Below, piece by piece: positions 8,929 through 18,228 of a stretch of 64,000 nt of DNA. The stretch comes from Sediminicola arcticus (GTDB lineage: Bacteria; Bacteroidota; Bacteroidia; Flavobacteriales; Flavobacteriaceae). Both the position numbers and the translations under genes were made by a program. Each line of letters starts with the position of its first letter. The stretch's first letter is position 1. The notes under the pieces are model-generated. The model ran no database searches and was not told the origin of the DNA. It saw nothing but the letters and a program-made list of their open reading frames with translations. The stretch is from positions 35,790-99,789 of the forward strand of contig NZ_JBEXAE010000009.1 in assembly GCF_040566695.1 (NCBI RefSeq). Direction: 5' to 3'.

Positions 8929-9516
8929 TTATTCTTCTAATTCATCTTTTATGACCACCCTATCCGAAATTTCTCCCCTTCCACAAACAAGTTCTATTTT
9001 GGAAGTCTTAGGCAATTGATCCCCAGGCTTTATATACTTGCCTTTAAACCTTATCTCATACACCATATCCTTGCCCATTTCTTCAATATACGTAATACGC
9101 TGCACGTCCAGACCCACTGCCCTTAGTTTCGAGGTAGCATTCCGGATGGAATTTTGAATAATATCCGGTACTGTGACCTTATCGTAGCCAGATGGGTTAA
9201 TGGTGATATAAATTTTCCTATTAGATTTAACTTTATTTCCTGCTGGAGGATCCTGTTCAATGACAGAAAATCTAGGGTATTTTGGATTATAATTTGCAGA
9301 ATCTAATACTTCATACCTTAGGTTGTTTTGCGCAATAACATTCCGCATTTCAGAAACTGATAGTTTTGAAAGATCAGGTACTATAACAAAATCGCCGTGA
9401 TTGGTTGAACTTTTAAGCCATTGCATAATTACAAAAACCAACACTAACGATAGCACTATTCCTAATACCAGCTGTTTAAAAAAATTCTTACTCCCCAAAA
9501 AACGGAAAAAATTCAT
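8929..9516 (-). CDS. Membrane-anchored PASTA-domain protein
   Basis: About 195 residues when started at MNFFRFLGSKNFF; the 14 codons upstream would put a hydrophobic stretch before the natural positive-inside region. One membrane helix near residues 14-33 is followed by two or more PASTA repeats, recognisable from the VPDLSKLSVSEM and VPDIIQNSIRNA openings and an EQDPPAGNKV turn. PASTA domains bind peptidoglycan fragments in other bacteria. There is no kinase or transpeptidase domain here. It is cotranscribed with the RluD-type gene and divergent from ddl, a peptidoglycan gene. Confidence 0.85.
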   Translation of the reverse strand: MNFFRFLGSKNFFKQLVLGIVLSLVLVFVIMQWLKSSTNHGDFVIVPDLSKLSVSEMRNVIAQNNLRYEVLDSANYNPKYPRFSVIEQDPPAGNKVKSNRKIYITINPSGYDKVTVPDIIQNSIRNATSKLRAVGLDVQRITYIEEMGKDMVYEIRFKGKYIKPGDQLPKTSKIELVCGRGEISDRVVIKDELEE

Positions 9517-9661
9517 TTTTAACTCATTTAATAATCCCAGCAAATATATGAAACACAAAGCTTTTTTCTTTACTTTAAAAAAATGATATTTGTTTAGGCT
9601 GTTTACGTATTTACATCCTTGAGAAATAAACCAGCGACAACATACAACGTATTAGATTCAG

Positions 9662-10642
9662 ATGAAAAAGAACATTGCCATTATCATGGGTGGATATTCC
9701 AGTGAATATAAAATATCTCTTAAAAGTGGAGGGGTAGTACTTAAATATTTGGACAAGGAAAAATTTAATGCCTATGCTATCCATATTTCTAAAGACAAAT
9801 GGGTTTACATAGATGATAAACAAAATGAATATCACATAAATAGGAATGACTTTTCCTTGGATACAGCCAATGGAAAAATAGTCTTCGATTGTATCTTTAA
9901 CGCCATTCATGGCACCCCTGGGGAAGATGGTTTAATGCAGGGCTATTTTAACTTGATAAACATCCCACAAACTTCCTGTGATTATTACCAAGCGGCTTTG
10001 ACTTTCAATAAAAGGGATCTTTTAAGTGTCCTTAAACCTTATGGTATCTTTTCGGCAACATCTTATTATTTAAATTTAGGAGATTTAATTAATGAAGAAG
10101 AGATCGTTAAAAAAGTAGGCCTACCATGTTTTGTTAAGGCAAATAAAGCAGGCAGTAGCTTCGGTATTTCCAAAGTCTACCGCAAAGAAGACCTGTTCGA
10201 GGCAATTTCGAAGGCCTATAAGGAGGATGATGAAATTATCATTGAAAGCTTTTTGGATGGTACAGAAGTTTCTGTAGGGGTTATCACTTTTAATGGAAAG
10301 ACTAAGGTATTGCCCATAACGGAAATTGTTACAGAGAATGATTTTTTTGATTACGAGGCCAAATATGAAGGAAAGTCTAAAGAAATAACCCCTGCAAGAA
10401 TATCTAAAGGGCAAGAAAAATCGGTATCGGAAGCAGCCAAACGCGCCTACGAAGTCCTTAAAATGAAAGGGTTTTCTAGAAGTGAATTTATTTTTGTGGG
10501 TGACCAACCCTTTATGTTAGAGATGAATACAACACCTGGCCTTACCGAAGAGAGCATATTACCCCAGCAGGCAAGAGCCGCAGGGATAACATTGCCGCAA
10601 CTTTTTGAAAGCGCCATCATGGAAGCCTTAAAAGAAAAATAA
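9662..10642 (+). CDS. ddl: D-alanine--D-alanine ligase
   Basis: ATP-grasp enzyme joining two D-alanines for peptidoglycan precursors. It has 326 residues, the N-terminal GGYSSEYKISLKSG motif, the HGTPGEDG loop, the ATP-binding KANKAGSSFGISK, the glutamate cluster EIIIESFLDGTEVSVGV, and the metal/D-Ala site MLEMNTTPGLTEES. coaD follows after 30 bp in the same direction. The divergent PASTA gene upstream makes a cell-wall neighbourhood. Confidence 0.95.
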   Translation: MKKNIAIIMGGYSSEYKISLKSGGVVLKYLDKEKFNAYAIHISKDKWVYIDDKQNEYHINRNDFSLDTANGKIVFDCIFNAIHGTPGEDGLMQGYFNLINIPQTSCDYYQAALTFNKRDLLSVLKPYGIFSATSYYLNLGDLINEEEIVKKVGLPCFVKANKAGSSFGISKVYRKEDLFEAISKAYKEDDEIIIESFLDGTEVSVGVITFNGKTKVLPITEIVTENDFFDYEAKYEGKSKEITPARISKGQEKSVSEAAKRAYEVLKMKGFSRSEFIFVGDQPFMLEMNTTPGLTEESILPQQARAAGITLPQLFESAIMEALKEK

Positions 10643-10672
10643 GTAACTTTAAACAACATAAAAATAACTACA

Positions 10673-11131
10673 ATGAGACGTGCCATTTTTCCAGGTTCTT
10701 TTGACCCACTGACCCTAGGCCATTTTGATATCATCCATAGAGGGATTACCCTTTTTGATGAACTCATAATAGCCATAGGAATCAATGCCGATAAAAAATA
10801 CATGTTTACATTGGAAGAAAGGACCCGCTTTATAAAAGAGGCCTTTAAAGACCAGCCAAAAATTAAGGTAATGACTTACAAGGGTTTAACAGTGGACTTC
10901 TGCAGAAAAATAGATGCCAGTTTTATTTTAAGGGGTTTAAGGAATCCAGGAGATTTTGAATTTGAAAAGGCCATTGCACACACAAATCGTAAACTATCCG
11001 AAATTGAAACCGTTTTTCTACTTACCTCTTCCGGAAAATCTTATATCAGTTCTTCCATCGTTAGGGACGTTATAAGGAATGGTGGCGATTATACCGGTTT
11101 GGTACCAGACAGTGTTCGTGTCAAAAAATAA
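10673..11131 (+). CDS. coaD: Phosphopantetheine adenylyltransferase
   Basis: Penultimate step of coenzyme A synthesis: 4'-phosphopantetheine plus ATP gives dephospho-CoA. It has 152 residues, the nucleotidyltransferase motif FPGSFDPLTLGHFD (T/HxGH type) at the N-terminus, RGLRNPGDFEFE in the middle and the SSSIVRD segment near the C-terminus. It is likely cotranscribed with ddl. Confidence 0.95.
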   Translation: MRRAIFPGSFDPLTLGHFDIIHRGITLFDELIIAIGINADKKYMFTLEERTRFIKEAFKDQPKIKVMTYKGLTVDFCRKIDASFILRGLRNPGDFEFEKAIAHTNRKLSEIETVFLLTSSGKSYISSSIVRDVIRNGGDYTGLVPDSVRVKK

Positions 11132-11410
11132 AAATTCAGTTTACAAATTCAAATCCATACAAATAAGACTTACCAATATAACTCTTAACTAAGGCGTTCT
11201 GACGTTTATAAAACATAGTATTAGATATAAAACTTATTCGGTTTCACTTGTTCCTTTTTGATTTAGAATGTACTAATTTCCTACATTTCGCCGATTTTTA
11301 AGAACACTTCACCCTTAAATAAGGGGTCTACATCACTAGTTTGCTGCTATTCACAACAAGCTATTAATCAATACATTAAATGTCTTTATATTAGTAAGAA
11401 ATTTCCTATA
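11132..11410. other. AT-rich intergenic stretch, nothing recognised
   Basis: About 280 bp between coaD and the decayed kinase. I see no convincing reading frame, RNA gene or terminator hairpin. A weak TACATTTC box near 11281 could be a relict promoter for the pseudogene. Confidence 0.4.
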
Positions 11411-13157
11411 ATGTCACATAAAACCCAAGTACAAACCATTGATTACCTAATAAAGTAATTACCAGCAGCAACGGCTTTTGTGAACACTAAGTTTGAGTTA
11501 GTTCATGCTTCGGACAAATGGGTATCCTCTTTCGATTTTAACTCTTCAACCGTATACGGAAAAACACTTCATAAACTCTTTAAGAGTGTAAATCAGCATT
11601 GGTAAAAAATATTGGATGGTTGTCTATTGGAAATTCACAGTGAGGTTCACATAGAAAGACATTTAGATAACGATAAGAATGAGCGTTGGTTCCAGTGGTT
11701 CAATAGGACCTGGTATGGTGACAAAGAAAATATCCTCGGTATCATTTTAAGCATCGAAGATGTATCCGAAAGAATACAAAATGAACTGAAATTAGAAAAG
11801 CTTGAAGTACTTTTCAAGGAAAAAACTGAAATTGGGAAAATAGGACATTGGGAATACGATGCTGAAAAAAATGAGTTATTTTGGTACAATATTACTAAGG
11901 CCATAAACACAGGGAAGTATGTGAACGGAAGAATTCCCTTGTTGACCGCGAAGGGAAATAATATTTGGGTTCTAGCCGCGGGCCAACCTATAATAAAAGA
12001 TAAGGTGTTTGTTGGTCTTATAGGGACTTTCCAAGACATTATGGATATTGTAAGAGCTGAAGCCAAAATCATAGAAAATGAAAGACTGCTTCGGACAGTT
12101 TTAGACAATTTGCCCTTAAATGCTTATTAAAGGACCTGGAATCAAGAAAAGTTCTCGTCAACAAAGCCGAATGCGTATATATGGGCGTGAAAAGCGAAAA
12201 AATTTATTGGGGAAGAGCGATTTTGACTTATACGATGAAAAAATAGCGCAAATCTCAAGGGACGAAGATCTGCAGGTGCTCCACTCCATGAAATCTATTT
12301 TGGATAAAGAAACGGTAAGTATTACCAAAGAGGAGAAGGTAACCCATTTTCTTACCTCTAAAATCCCCCTTAAAGGAATAGACGGCAAAAAAAATTCTTT
12401 GGTTGGGATTAGTATGGACATCTCCCTGATTAAGCAAAAAGAGAAAGAACTTAGGGATTTGGTCATTGTAGCCTACTTACAAAACAAAAAACTAATCAAT
12501 TTTGCGCATATTGTATCTCACAATCTAAGATCACATACTGCTAATTTTTCTATGTTATTAGATTTCCTAATAACATAGAAAAAGATGAAGAAGAAAAAAT
12601 AAAAATAGTTAATATGCTTACCAATGCATCGGACAACTTATTGGAAACCTTGGATGATTTAAACGAGGTGGTCGCAATTAACACCAATATTAACCTTGGG
12701 AAGCACCCTATCCATTTAAACTCAAAAATTGAGGGAGCACAGCAAAATCTTTTAGCATTTCTAAAAAACAACAATGCCTCCATTATTAATCATATCCCAG
12801 AAGACGTATATATCAAAGCCATCCCAGCCTATTTGGAAAGCATATTGATGAATTTTATGACAAATGCTGTCAAGTACAAAGATCCAAATAGGGATCCTAT
12901 AATAACATTGACTGCAAAAAGAAGTCAGGATTATATGATCTTGAGTATTGCCGATAATGGCTTGGGAATAGACCTAAAAAAAATACGGCAGTAAATTATT
13001 TGGCATGTATAAAACCTTCCACAACAATATAGATGCTAGGGGAATTGGTCTCTACATCACCAAGAACCAAGTCGAGGCCATGAACGGAAAAATTATTACT
13101 ACTAGTGAAGTTGGAAAAGGCACTACATTTAACATATATTTCAATGAAAAAGATTAA
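11411..13157 (+). pseudogene. Decayed PAS-domain sensor histidine kinase
   Basis: Pieces of one kinase are spread over all three forward frames. In-frame TAA codons at 11456 and 11603 break the first PAS domain (LPAATAFVNTKFELVHA..., then KILDGCLLE...). Frameshifts follow near 12130, 12198, 12566 and in an A8 tract near 12979. Recognisable parts, in order: two or three PAS/PAC segments (EDVSERIQNELKLEKL; FQDIMDIVRAEAKI; GISMDISLIKQKE), the H-box region AHIVSHNLRSH, and ATPase boxes MNFMTNAVKY, IADNGLGIDL and DARGIGLYITKNQVEAM. At least six disabling lesions show it is not a working gene. The response regulator start overlaps its 3' end. Confidence 0.88.
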
Positions 13158-13544
13158 TTCTGTTTGCATTATAGACGACGATGAAATTATGGTATATCGT
13201 ATCAAAAAAATGCTTGGATCGGTAGTTGATTGCGAAAACATATTCACTTTTGGCAATGGATTACTGGCTTTGGAAGGCATTCGGGAAATGATAAAGACAA
13301 AGAAATTCCCAGTATCATATTTTTAGATATCAATATGCCAATTATGGATGGTTGGCAGTTTTTAGAGGAATTCATAGCACTGAAACTGGATAAAAAAGTA
13401 TTTATCAATATAGTCACTTCCTCATTAGATCCTTGTGACAAACAAAAGTCAGAAACCTTCAAATCAAGGACACATCACACCATTGAGTATAAGACCAAGC
13501 ATATTAGGAGAAATGAAATTGAAGAAATAACAAATGCCGCTTAG
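13144..13544 (+). pseudogene. Decayed single-domain response regulator
   Basis: Starts at ATG 13144, overlapping the end of the kinase remnant by 14 bp. The first frame gives MKKINSVCIIDDDEIMVYRIKKML, the acidic pocket of a receiver domain. Near 13290 the frame shifts, and the phosphoacceptor region FLDINMPIMDGWQFLEEF continues in another frame to 13544. The intact product would be about 130 residues with no output domain. It evidently formed a two-component pair with the upstream kinase and has decayed with it. Confidence 0.85.
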
Positions 13545-13565
13545 CCTATAAACTTTAAATTTGCT

Positions 13566-13573
13566 TAATTTTG
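13566..13573 (+). promoter_or_regulatory. Predicted -7 element for the M14 peptidase
   Basis: TAATTTTG matches the Bacteroidetes -7 consensus TAnnTTTG exactly and lies 43 bp before the start codon. I did not find a clear -33 element. Confidence 0.4.
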
Positions 13574-13615
13574 AAAAGACATTACAAAAAATGTCCAGTC
13601 AATAATTACAAATAA

Positions 13616-15373
13616 ATGAGATATTTTTTAGTCTTTTCTATAGTGTTCCTGCTACTTTCCTGCGAAAAAAAAATAGAAGATAAAATAGCTGAATATCCCA
13701 CTCCATTTGAAAGATCGAATGGTAACCAGACAGCCACATATTCAGAGGTCATTGAATTCTATATCCAATTAGCAAAGGAATTTCCTGCCATAAATATACA
13801 GACCATTGGTGATACCGATAGTGGCGAACCACTGCATGTTGTAACCTATAATTTTGACGGAGAATTCAATTTTTCCAAAATTGGCAAGGATAAAACAATC
13901 ATCTTAATCAACAACGGTATTCACCCTGGGGAAAGTGATGGGATAGATGCTACCATGACGCTGTTCAGGGATTTGGCTGTAGAAAAAATGACGCCTCCAA
14001 AAAACACCGTCATTACCACTATACCCATTTATAACATTGATGGAGCCCTAAATAGGAATTCTACCACCCGCGCTAATCAAAACGGTCCTGAATCCTATGG
14101 TTTTAGAGGCAATGCCCAAAATTATGATCTCAATAGGGATTTCATCAAATCGGACACAAAAAATGCAAAAACTTTTGCCGATATTTTTCATTTGGTAAAA
14201 CCTGATATTTTTATCGACAACCATGTTAGCAATGGTGCAGATTACCAATACACCCTAACGCACCTTTTTACGCAGCACAACAAACTTGGCGGAGATCTTG
14301 GTACATACCTTGAACAAGAATTAAGACCTAGGTTGGAACAATCCTTAGCGGCCGATAATTGGGATATTACCCCTTATGTAAATGTATTTAATGAAGTGCC
14401 GGAAAAAGGCTTTTCGCAATTTATGGACTCTCCCAGATATTCTACTGGCTATACTACTTTATGGAACACCTTAGGGATGATGGTGGAAACCCACATGCTT
14501 AAACCCTACAAAAAAAGAGTGGAAGGAACCTATCAATTAATGGTCAAAATGATAGAAATAACCGATACGGACACAAAGAAAATAAAGGAACTAAGAGAAT
14601 TGGCCTTTTCCAAACAATTGGAAATGGACTACTATCCATTGCAATGGGAAGTGGACAGCACAAGAGTATCTACCCTAGATTTTAAAGGTTTTGAAGCTGA
14701 CACCCTAACTAGTGAAGTAACGGGCCTTCCTCGCTTAAAGTACGATAGAAATAGACCTTTTACAAAATCAGTGGCCTACAAGAACAATTATAAACCCTCT
14801 TTAATGGTTGAAGTTCCCAAGGCTTATATCATCAAAAAGGGATGGAAAAAAATAGTAGACCTCTTAGTTAAGAACCAAATTAATTACCAAACACTGCAAA
14901 AGGACACCACCTTTTTAGTTGAATCCTATAAAATTGCAACCTACAATACCTATGAACGGCCTTATGAAGGTCACTATCCACACTATGGGACTACAGTTAC
15001 TAAAAAATCTGACTCCATCAGATTTTCACAAGGAGATTTCTTAGTGCCAACCAACCAGCCTGGTATGAGATATCTCCTAGAAACCTTAGAGCCAGAAGCA
15101 CCCGATTCATTTTTCAATTGGAACTTCTTTGATACCGTTCTGAGTAGAAAAGAAGGATTTTCTCCGTACGTTTTTGAAGATGTAGCACTTAAAATATTGC
15201 AGGAAAACGAATCTTTGAACCAGGAATTTCAGCTCAAAAAAGAAATGGAAGCGGATTTTGCCAAAAATTGGTATGCGCAGTTAGATTGGCTTTATACACA
15301 TTCTCTATATTATGAATCTGCCCATATGCAATATCCAATTTATCGCATTCTTAAAGACAGTGGCTTGAGATAA
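13616..15373 (+). CDS. M14-family zinc carboxypeptidase, lipoprotein
   Basis: A 585-residue exported enzyme. The N-terminus MRYFLVFSIVFLLLSC is a lipoprotein signal with a Cys lipobox. The zinc ligands fit M14: His and Glu in GIHPGESDG near residue 103, a second His in DNHVSNGADY near 203, and a candidate catalytic Glu in MMVETHMLKPY near 290. Arginines in GFRGNAQNYDLNRDF fit the substrate-carboxylate region. The last 280 residues form an extra domain that I do not recognise. Probable role: peptide trimming in the periplasm. It stands alone and is convergent with the NUDIX gene. Confidence 0.87.
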   Translation: MRYFLVFSIVFLLLSCEKKIEDKIAEYPTPFERSNGNQTATYSEVIEFYIQLAKEFPAINIQTIGDTDSGEPLHVVTYNFDGEFNFSKIGKDKTIILINNGIHPGESDGIDATMTLFRDLAVEKMTPPKNTVITTIPIYNIDGALNRNSTTRANQNGPESYGFRGNAQNYDLNRDFIKSDTKNAKTFADIFHLVKPDIFIDNHVSNGADYQYTLTHLFTQHNKLGGDLGTYLEQELRPRLEQSLAADNWDITPYVNVFNEVPEKGFSQFMDSPRYSTGYTTLWNTLGMMVETHMLKPYKKRVEGTYQLMVKMIEITDTDTKKIKELRELAFSKQLEMDYYPLQWEVDSTRVSTLDFKGFEADTLTSEVTGLPRLKYDRNRPFTKSVAYKNNYKPSLMVEVPKAYIIKKGWKKIVDLLVKNQINYQTLQKDTTFLVESYKIATYNTYERPYEGHYPHYGTTVTKKSDSIRFSQGDFLVPTNQPGMRYLLETLEPEAPDSFFNWNFFDTVLSRKEGFSPYVFEDVALKILQENESLNQEFQLKKEMEADFAKNWYAQLDWLYTHSLYYESAHMQYPIYRILKDSGLR

Positions 15374-15376
15374 AAA

Positions 15377-15964
15377 TTAATCCTCAAAGAGAATTTTGAT
15401 ATTTGTATAGGAATTCTGGAGGGCCTTTTTTATTTTTTTAGGGCCCTTCCATTTCACTTTCACTATTCCTTCATCAGCTTGGCCAACCAATGGTCCTCTA
15501 TATGCAGTTCGCATAGCGTACCAATGTACTTCCTTTAGTTTATATGTACCATTCCTTTTAAAAACATGATAGGTAGTCCTGAGGAAATTCTCTATTTTCA
15601 ATCCTCGGACCCCTGTTTCCTCTTCTACCTCCCTTATTGCTGCATCTGGGAGGGTCTCTCCCTTATCTACCTTTCCTTTGGGTAAGTCCCATTTGTCGTT
15701 CCTGTAAATAAAAAGCACTTTTCCCTCCTTATTTGTCACTACACCGCCTGCTGCCACCACTAACGGTATCTTTTTGGTGAACTTTTTAAGTATTTCTTCG
15801 TGATTGGGATGATAGATATAAGCCTCGCTAATTTTATTCTTTGCCAGCGCATCAATAGCCTCATTAACAGATTTCCCATTCAACAAAAAATATTTGCTGT
15901 TGTCTGTTTCAGAGAGTTTATTTGTTAAAATAAGAGCAGACTCATTAACAAAAACTTTATACAT
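15377..15964 (-). CDS. NUDIX hydrolase
   Basis: About 195 residues from the preferred start MYKVFVNESALILT; nine further codons upstream would run into the pyrE start. A NUDIX box G-x5-E-x7-REVEEETG lies near residues 97-118 (GKVDKGETLPDAAIREVEEE), which binds the metal and a nucleoside diphosphate-linked substrate. The first 75 residues form an additional N-terminal domain of the type seen in flavobacterial NUDIX proteins. The substrate is not predictable. Its start codon is only 7 bp from that of divergent pyrE. Confidence 0.85.
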   Translation of the reverse strand: MYKVFVNESALILTNKLSETDNSKYFLLNGKSVNEAIDALAKNKISEAYIYHPNHEEILKKFTKKIPLVVAAGGVVTNKEGKVLFIYRNDKWDLPKGKVDKGETLPDAAIREVEEETGVRGLKIENFLRTTYHVFKRNGTYKLKEVHWYAMRTAYRGPLVGQADEGIVKVKWKGPKKIKKALQNSYTNIKILFED

Positions 15965-15967
15965 TTG
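15960..15967 (+). promoter_or_regulatory. Predicted -7 element for pyrE, giving a near-leaderless mRNA
   Basis: TACATTTG is an exact TAnnTTTG match ending 4 bp before the pyrE ATG at 15972. A transcript starting a few bases downstream would have almost no leader. The element overlaps the first codons of the divergent NUDIX gene. No well-spaced -33 box was found. Confidence 0.45.
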
Positions 15968-15971
15968 CGTT

Positions 15972-16613
15972 ATGGTTTTAAATAAAGACACCGCAAAAAA
16001 AACAGCAGAGCTTTTGTTGCAAATTAATGCAATAAAGTTGACACCTGAAAATCCTTTTACATGGGCCTCAGGTTGGAAATCTCCAATCTACTGCGACAAT
16101 AGAATAATCCTATCCTATCCTACTATAAGAAATTATGTAAGAGAGGAGATGGCCAAGCAAGTAGAAAATTTATATGGCAAGCCCGATGTGATTGCTGGTG
16201 TAGCTACTGGGGCCATTGGTATAGGGATGCTGGTTGCCGAATCTTTAGGCCTACCTTTTGTCTACGTGAGGCCAGAGCCAAAATCTCACGGGAGACAAAA
16301 CCAAATTGAGGGATTTTTGGAAGCTAATCAGAATGTTGTGGTCATCGAAGATCTTATAAGTACTGGAAAAAGTAGTTTAAATGCAGTAGACGCACTTAAG
16401 GAAAGCGGCGCCAATATAAAGGGAATGATCGCCATTTTTACCTATGGCTTTTCTGTGGCAAAGGACAATTTTGAGGAAAAAGGGGTAGAACTCCACACCT
16501 TGAGCGATTATGACCATCTAATAAAACAGGCGTCAGATACCAATTATATTAAAGAAGCACAATTGAACACCCTTATTGCATGGAAAAACAATCCTGCAGA
16601 ATGGAAAAAATAA
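15972..16613 (+). CDS. pyrE: Orotate phosphoribosyltransferase
   Basis: Transfers phosphoribosyl from PRPP to orotate in pyrimidine synthesis. From MVLNKDTAKK it is 213 residues, the usual size; the in-frame codons upstream belong to the opposite-strand NUDIX gene. The PRPP-binding motif VVVIEDLISTGKSS lies in the second half, with the catalytic-loop stretch RPEPKSHGRQNQIEG before it. An SRPBCC gene follows 6 bp after the stop. Confidence 0.94.
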   Translation: MVLNKDTAKKTAELLLQINAIKLTPENPFTWASGWKSPIYCDNRIILSYPTIRNYVREEMAKQVENLYGKPDVIAGVATGAIGIGMLVAESLGLPFVYVRPEPKSHGRQNQIEGFLEANQNVVVIEDLISTGKSSLNAVDALKESGANIKGMIAIFTYGFSVAKDNFEEKGVELHTLSDYDHLIKQASDTNYIKEAQLNTLIAWKNNPAEWKK

Positions 16614-16619
16614 CATACT

Positions 16620-17012
16620 ATGCATATTGAAACTCCAAAAAAAACAATTACCAAAAGCGCTAAAGAAGTCTATAATTTTTTGCTAGATATCAAAAATTTC
16701 GAAAAGTTAATGCCGGAAAACATTAGCAAATTTGAGGTATTAGGAGAGGATAAGTTTTTATTTGCCTTAAAGGGAATGCCAGAAATAGTTTTAAAACTAA
16801 AACACAAAAATCCGCATGATAAGGTAATCTTGGGTGCTGCAAGCGATAAACTACCGTTTACGCTCACTGCGGATATTGTATCCCTAAGTGAAAATGAAAG
16901 TGACGTTACCTTAAGTTTCGAAGGCGAGTTTAATGCGATGATGGCCATGATGATAAAAAATCCCATCACGAATTTTATGGGAACCTTATCTGATAACCTG
17001 CATAAAATCTAA
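16620..17012 (+). CDS. SRPBCC/START-like small protein
   Basis: A 130-residue protein with a typical SRPBCC opening: a strand, then KEVYNFLLDIKNFEKLMPENISKFE, then alternating strands and a final amphipathic helix with Met-rich AMMAMMIKNPITNFMG. The fold forms a hydrophobic ligand pocket; the ligand is unknown. It is probably cotranscribed with pyrE (6 bp gap). Its last 4 bp overlap convergent birA. Confidence 0.8.
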   Translation: MHIETPKKTITKSAKEVYNFLLDIKNFEKLMPENISKFEVLGEDKFLFALKGMPEIVLKLKHKNPHDKVILGAASDKLPFTLTADIVSLSENESDVTLSFEGEFNAMMAMMIKNPITNFMGTLSDNLHKI

Positions 17013-17749
17013 TACAATAATTTAATTTCTTTTAGGCCAAATTCCTTTTTTACATCGTCTTCTAGAGTAACGATTATCTTACCTTCTGCAGAAACGTCGG
17101 TGATGAATCCCATAAATAATTCGTCATTCTCGTTTCTAAAAGTAGAAGGTTTGTCTTTTCTAAAAAGTACACTTTTATAATTTTCAAGGATTGTATTTAC
17201 TATTGACGGATCTTTTGCATTTAGCACCGCAAATGTCTCCTGCATCGATTTCAAAATGGAGCTTAAAAGTTCATCCAAGTCCATATTTTTACCTAAAATC
17301 AATTTAATGGACGAAACATTGGGAAGATTATTGAAGTGCATCTGGTTAACATTTAGACCAATCCCAATTACGGAAGACTGTATTTTATCACCTGAAAGGA
17401 TATTTTCGATCAGAATACCGGCAATCTTATGGTGACCTGACAGAATGTCGTTTGGCCATTTAACACTGAGATCAGGTATTTGAAGCTTCTTCAAATGCTT
17501 ATATAGGGCCATAGAAACCATAACGTTAATCATAAATTGCTGGGAGACCATGAAGTCATCAAACCTCTTCAACACGCTAAAGGTAAGGTTTTTGCCAGGC
17601 TCAGACTCCCATACAGTGCCCATCTGACCCCTTCCCTTAGATTGCTCATTTGCCACAACGACCGTAAAATCGTTCAGCGCAACCTCTGCAAATAGCTCCT
17701 TCAAGTATACATTTGTAGATTCCGTGGCATTAAGTTTGATTATATACAT
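17009..17749 (-). CDS. birA: Biotin--[acetyl-CoA-carboxylase] ligase, monofunctional
   Basis: Activates biotin to biotinyl-AMP and attaches it to the carrier protein of biotin-dependent carboxylases. It has 246 residues, the biotinyl-AMP loop KGRGQMGTVWESEPGKNLTFSV, the SVKWPNDIL motif, and GIGLNVNQ. There is no N-terminal helix-turn-helix domain, so it should not act as the biotin repressor. The C-terminal beta domain is present. Confidence 0.93.
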   Translation of the reverse strand: MYIIKLNATESTNVYLKELFAEVALNDFTVVVANEQSKGRGQMGTVWESEPGKNLTFSVLKRFDDFMVSQQFMINVMVSMALYKHLKKLQIPDLSVKWPNDILSGHHKIAGILIENILSGDKIQSSVIGIGLNVNQMHFNNLPNVSSIKLILGKNMDLDELLSSILKSMQETFAVLNAKDPSIVNTILENYKSVLFRKDKPSTFRNENDELFMGFITDVSAEGKIIVTLEDDVKKEFGLKEIKLLY

Positions 17750-17814
17750 AGTACAGTAGTTGTTTCTTGCACAATCTTATGTTAAAAACAATAGCTAAAA
17801 AAACAAAAAAACAA

Positions 17815-17822
17815 TAACTTTG
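17815..17822 (+). promoter_or_regulatory. Predicted -7 element for rsfS-ftsH
   Basis: TAACTTTG is an exact TAnnTTTG match 20 bp before the rsfS start. The upstream sequence is A-rich with no strong TTTG at the expected spacing. Confidence 0.4.
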
Positions 17823-17841
17823 TAAAATATAAAATTTTTGA

Positions 17842-18219
17842 ATGCAGAATAGTAAAGTTAGTCAAGATGAATTAATCACTTCAATTTTATTCGGAATAGA
17901 AGAAGTTAAAGGAAACCATATAAATATCCTAGATCTCAGAGAAATTGAGAACACTGTTTGTGATTACTTTATTATCTGTGATGGTACTTCCAATACGCAT
18001 GTAAATGCAATCGTAAATTCAATCCAAAAAACTGTTAGTAAGGGCTTAAAAGATAAGCCTTGGCATGTTGAAGGCTCTGACAACTCGGAATGGGTTTTAA
18101 TGGACTACGTAAATGTTGTAGTGCATGTTTTCCAGACACAAACGAGGGAATACTATGACATAGAAGGTCTATGGGGCGATGCTAAGGTAACCGCTATTGA
18201 AAGTAGTTTTAATAAGTAA
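17842..18219 (+). CDS. rsfS: Ribosome silencing factor RsfS
   Basis: A 125-residue DUF143/RsfS protein that in other bacteria binds ribosomal protein L14 (uL14) and blocks subunit joining under starvation. Characteristic stretches are LDLREIENTVCDYFIICDGTS, the PWHVEGSDNSEWVLMDYVNVVVHVF core and EYYDIEGLWGDA. It starts the forward gene run to the acyl-CoA-binding protein; ftsH begins 9 bp after its stop. Confidence 0.94.
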   Translation: MQNSKVSQDELITSILFGIEEVKGNHINILDLREIENTVCDYFIICDGTSNTHVNAIVNSIQKTVSKGLKDKPWHVEGSDNSEWVLMDYVNVVVHVFQTQTREYYDIEGLWGDAKVTAIESSFNK

Positions 18220-18228
18220 AAAAAAATA

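Noticed and set aside
9611..9910. Minus-strand frame opposite ddl
   Set aside because: It lies within the intact ddl gene and its promoter and has no coding features of its own.
12120..12994. Separate short genes in the decayed kinase region
   Set aside because: The pieces are consecutive segments of one kinase in different frames, so they are fragments, not independent genes.
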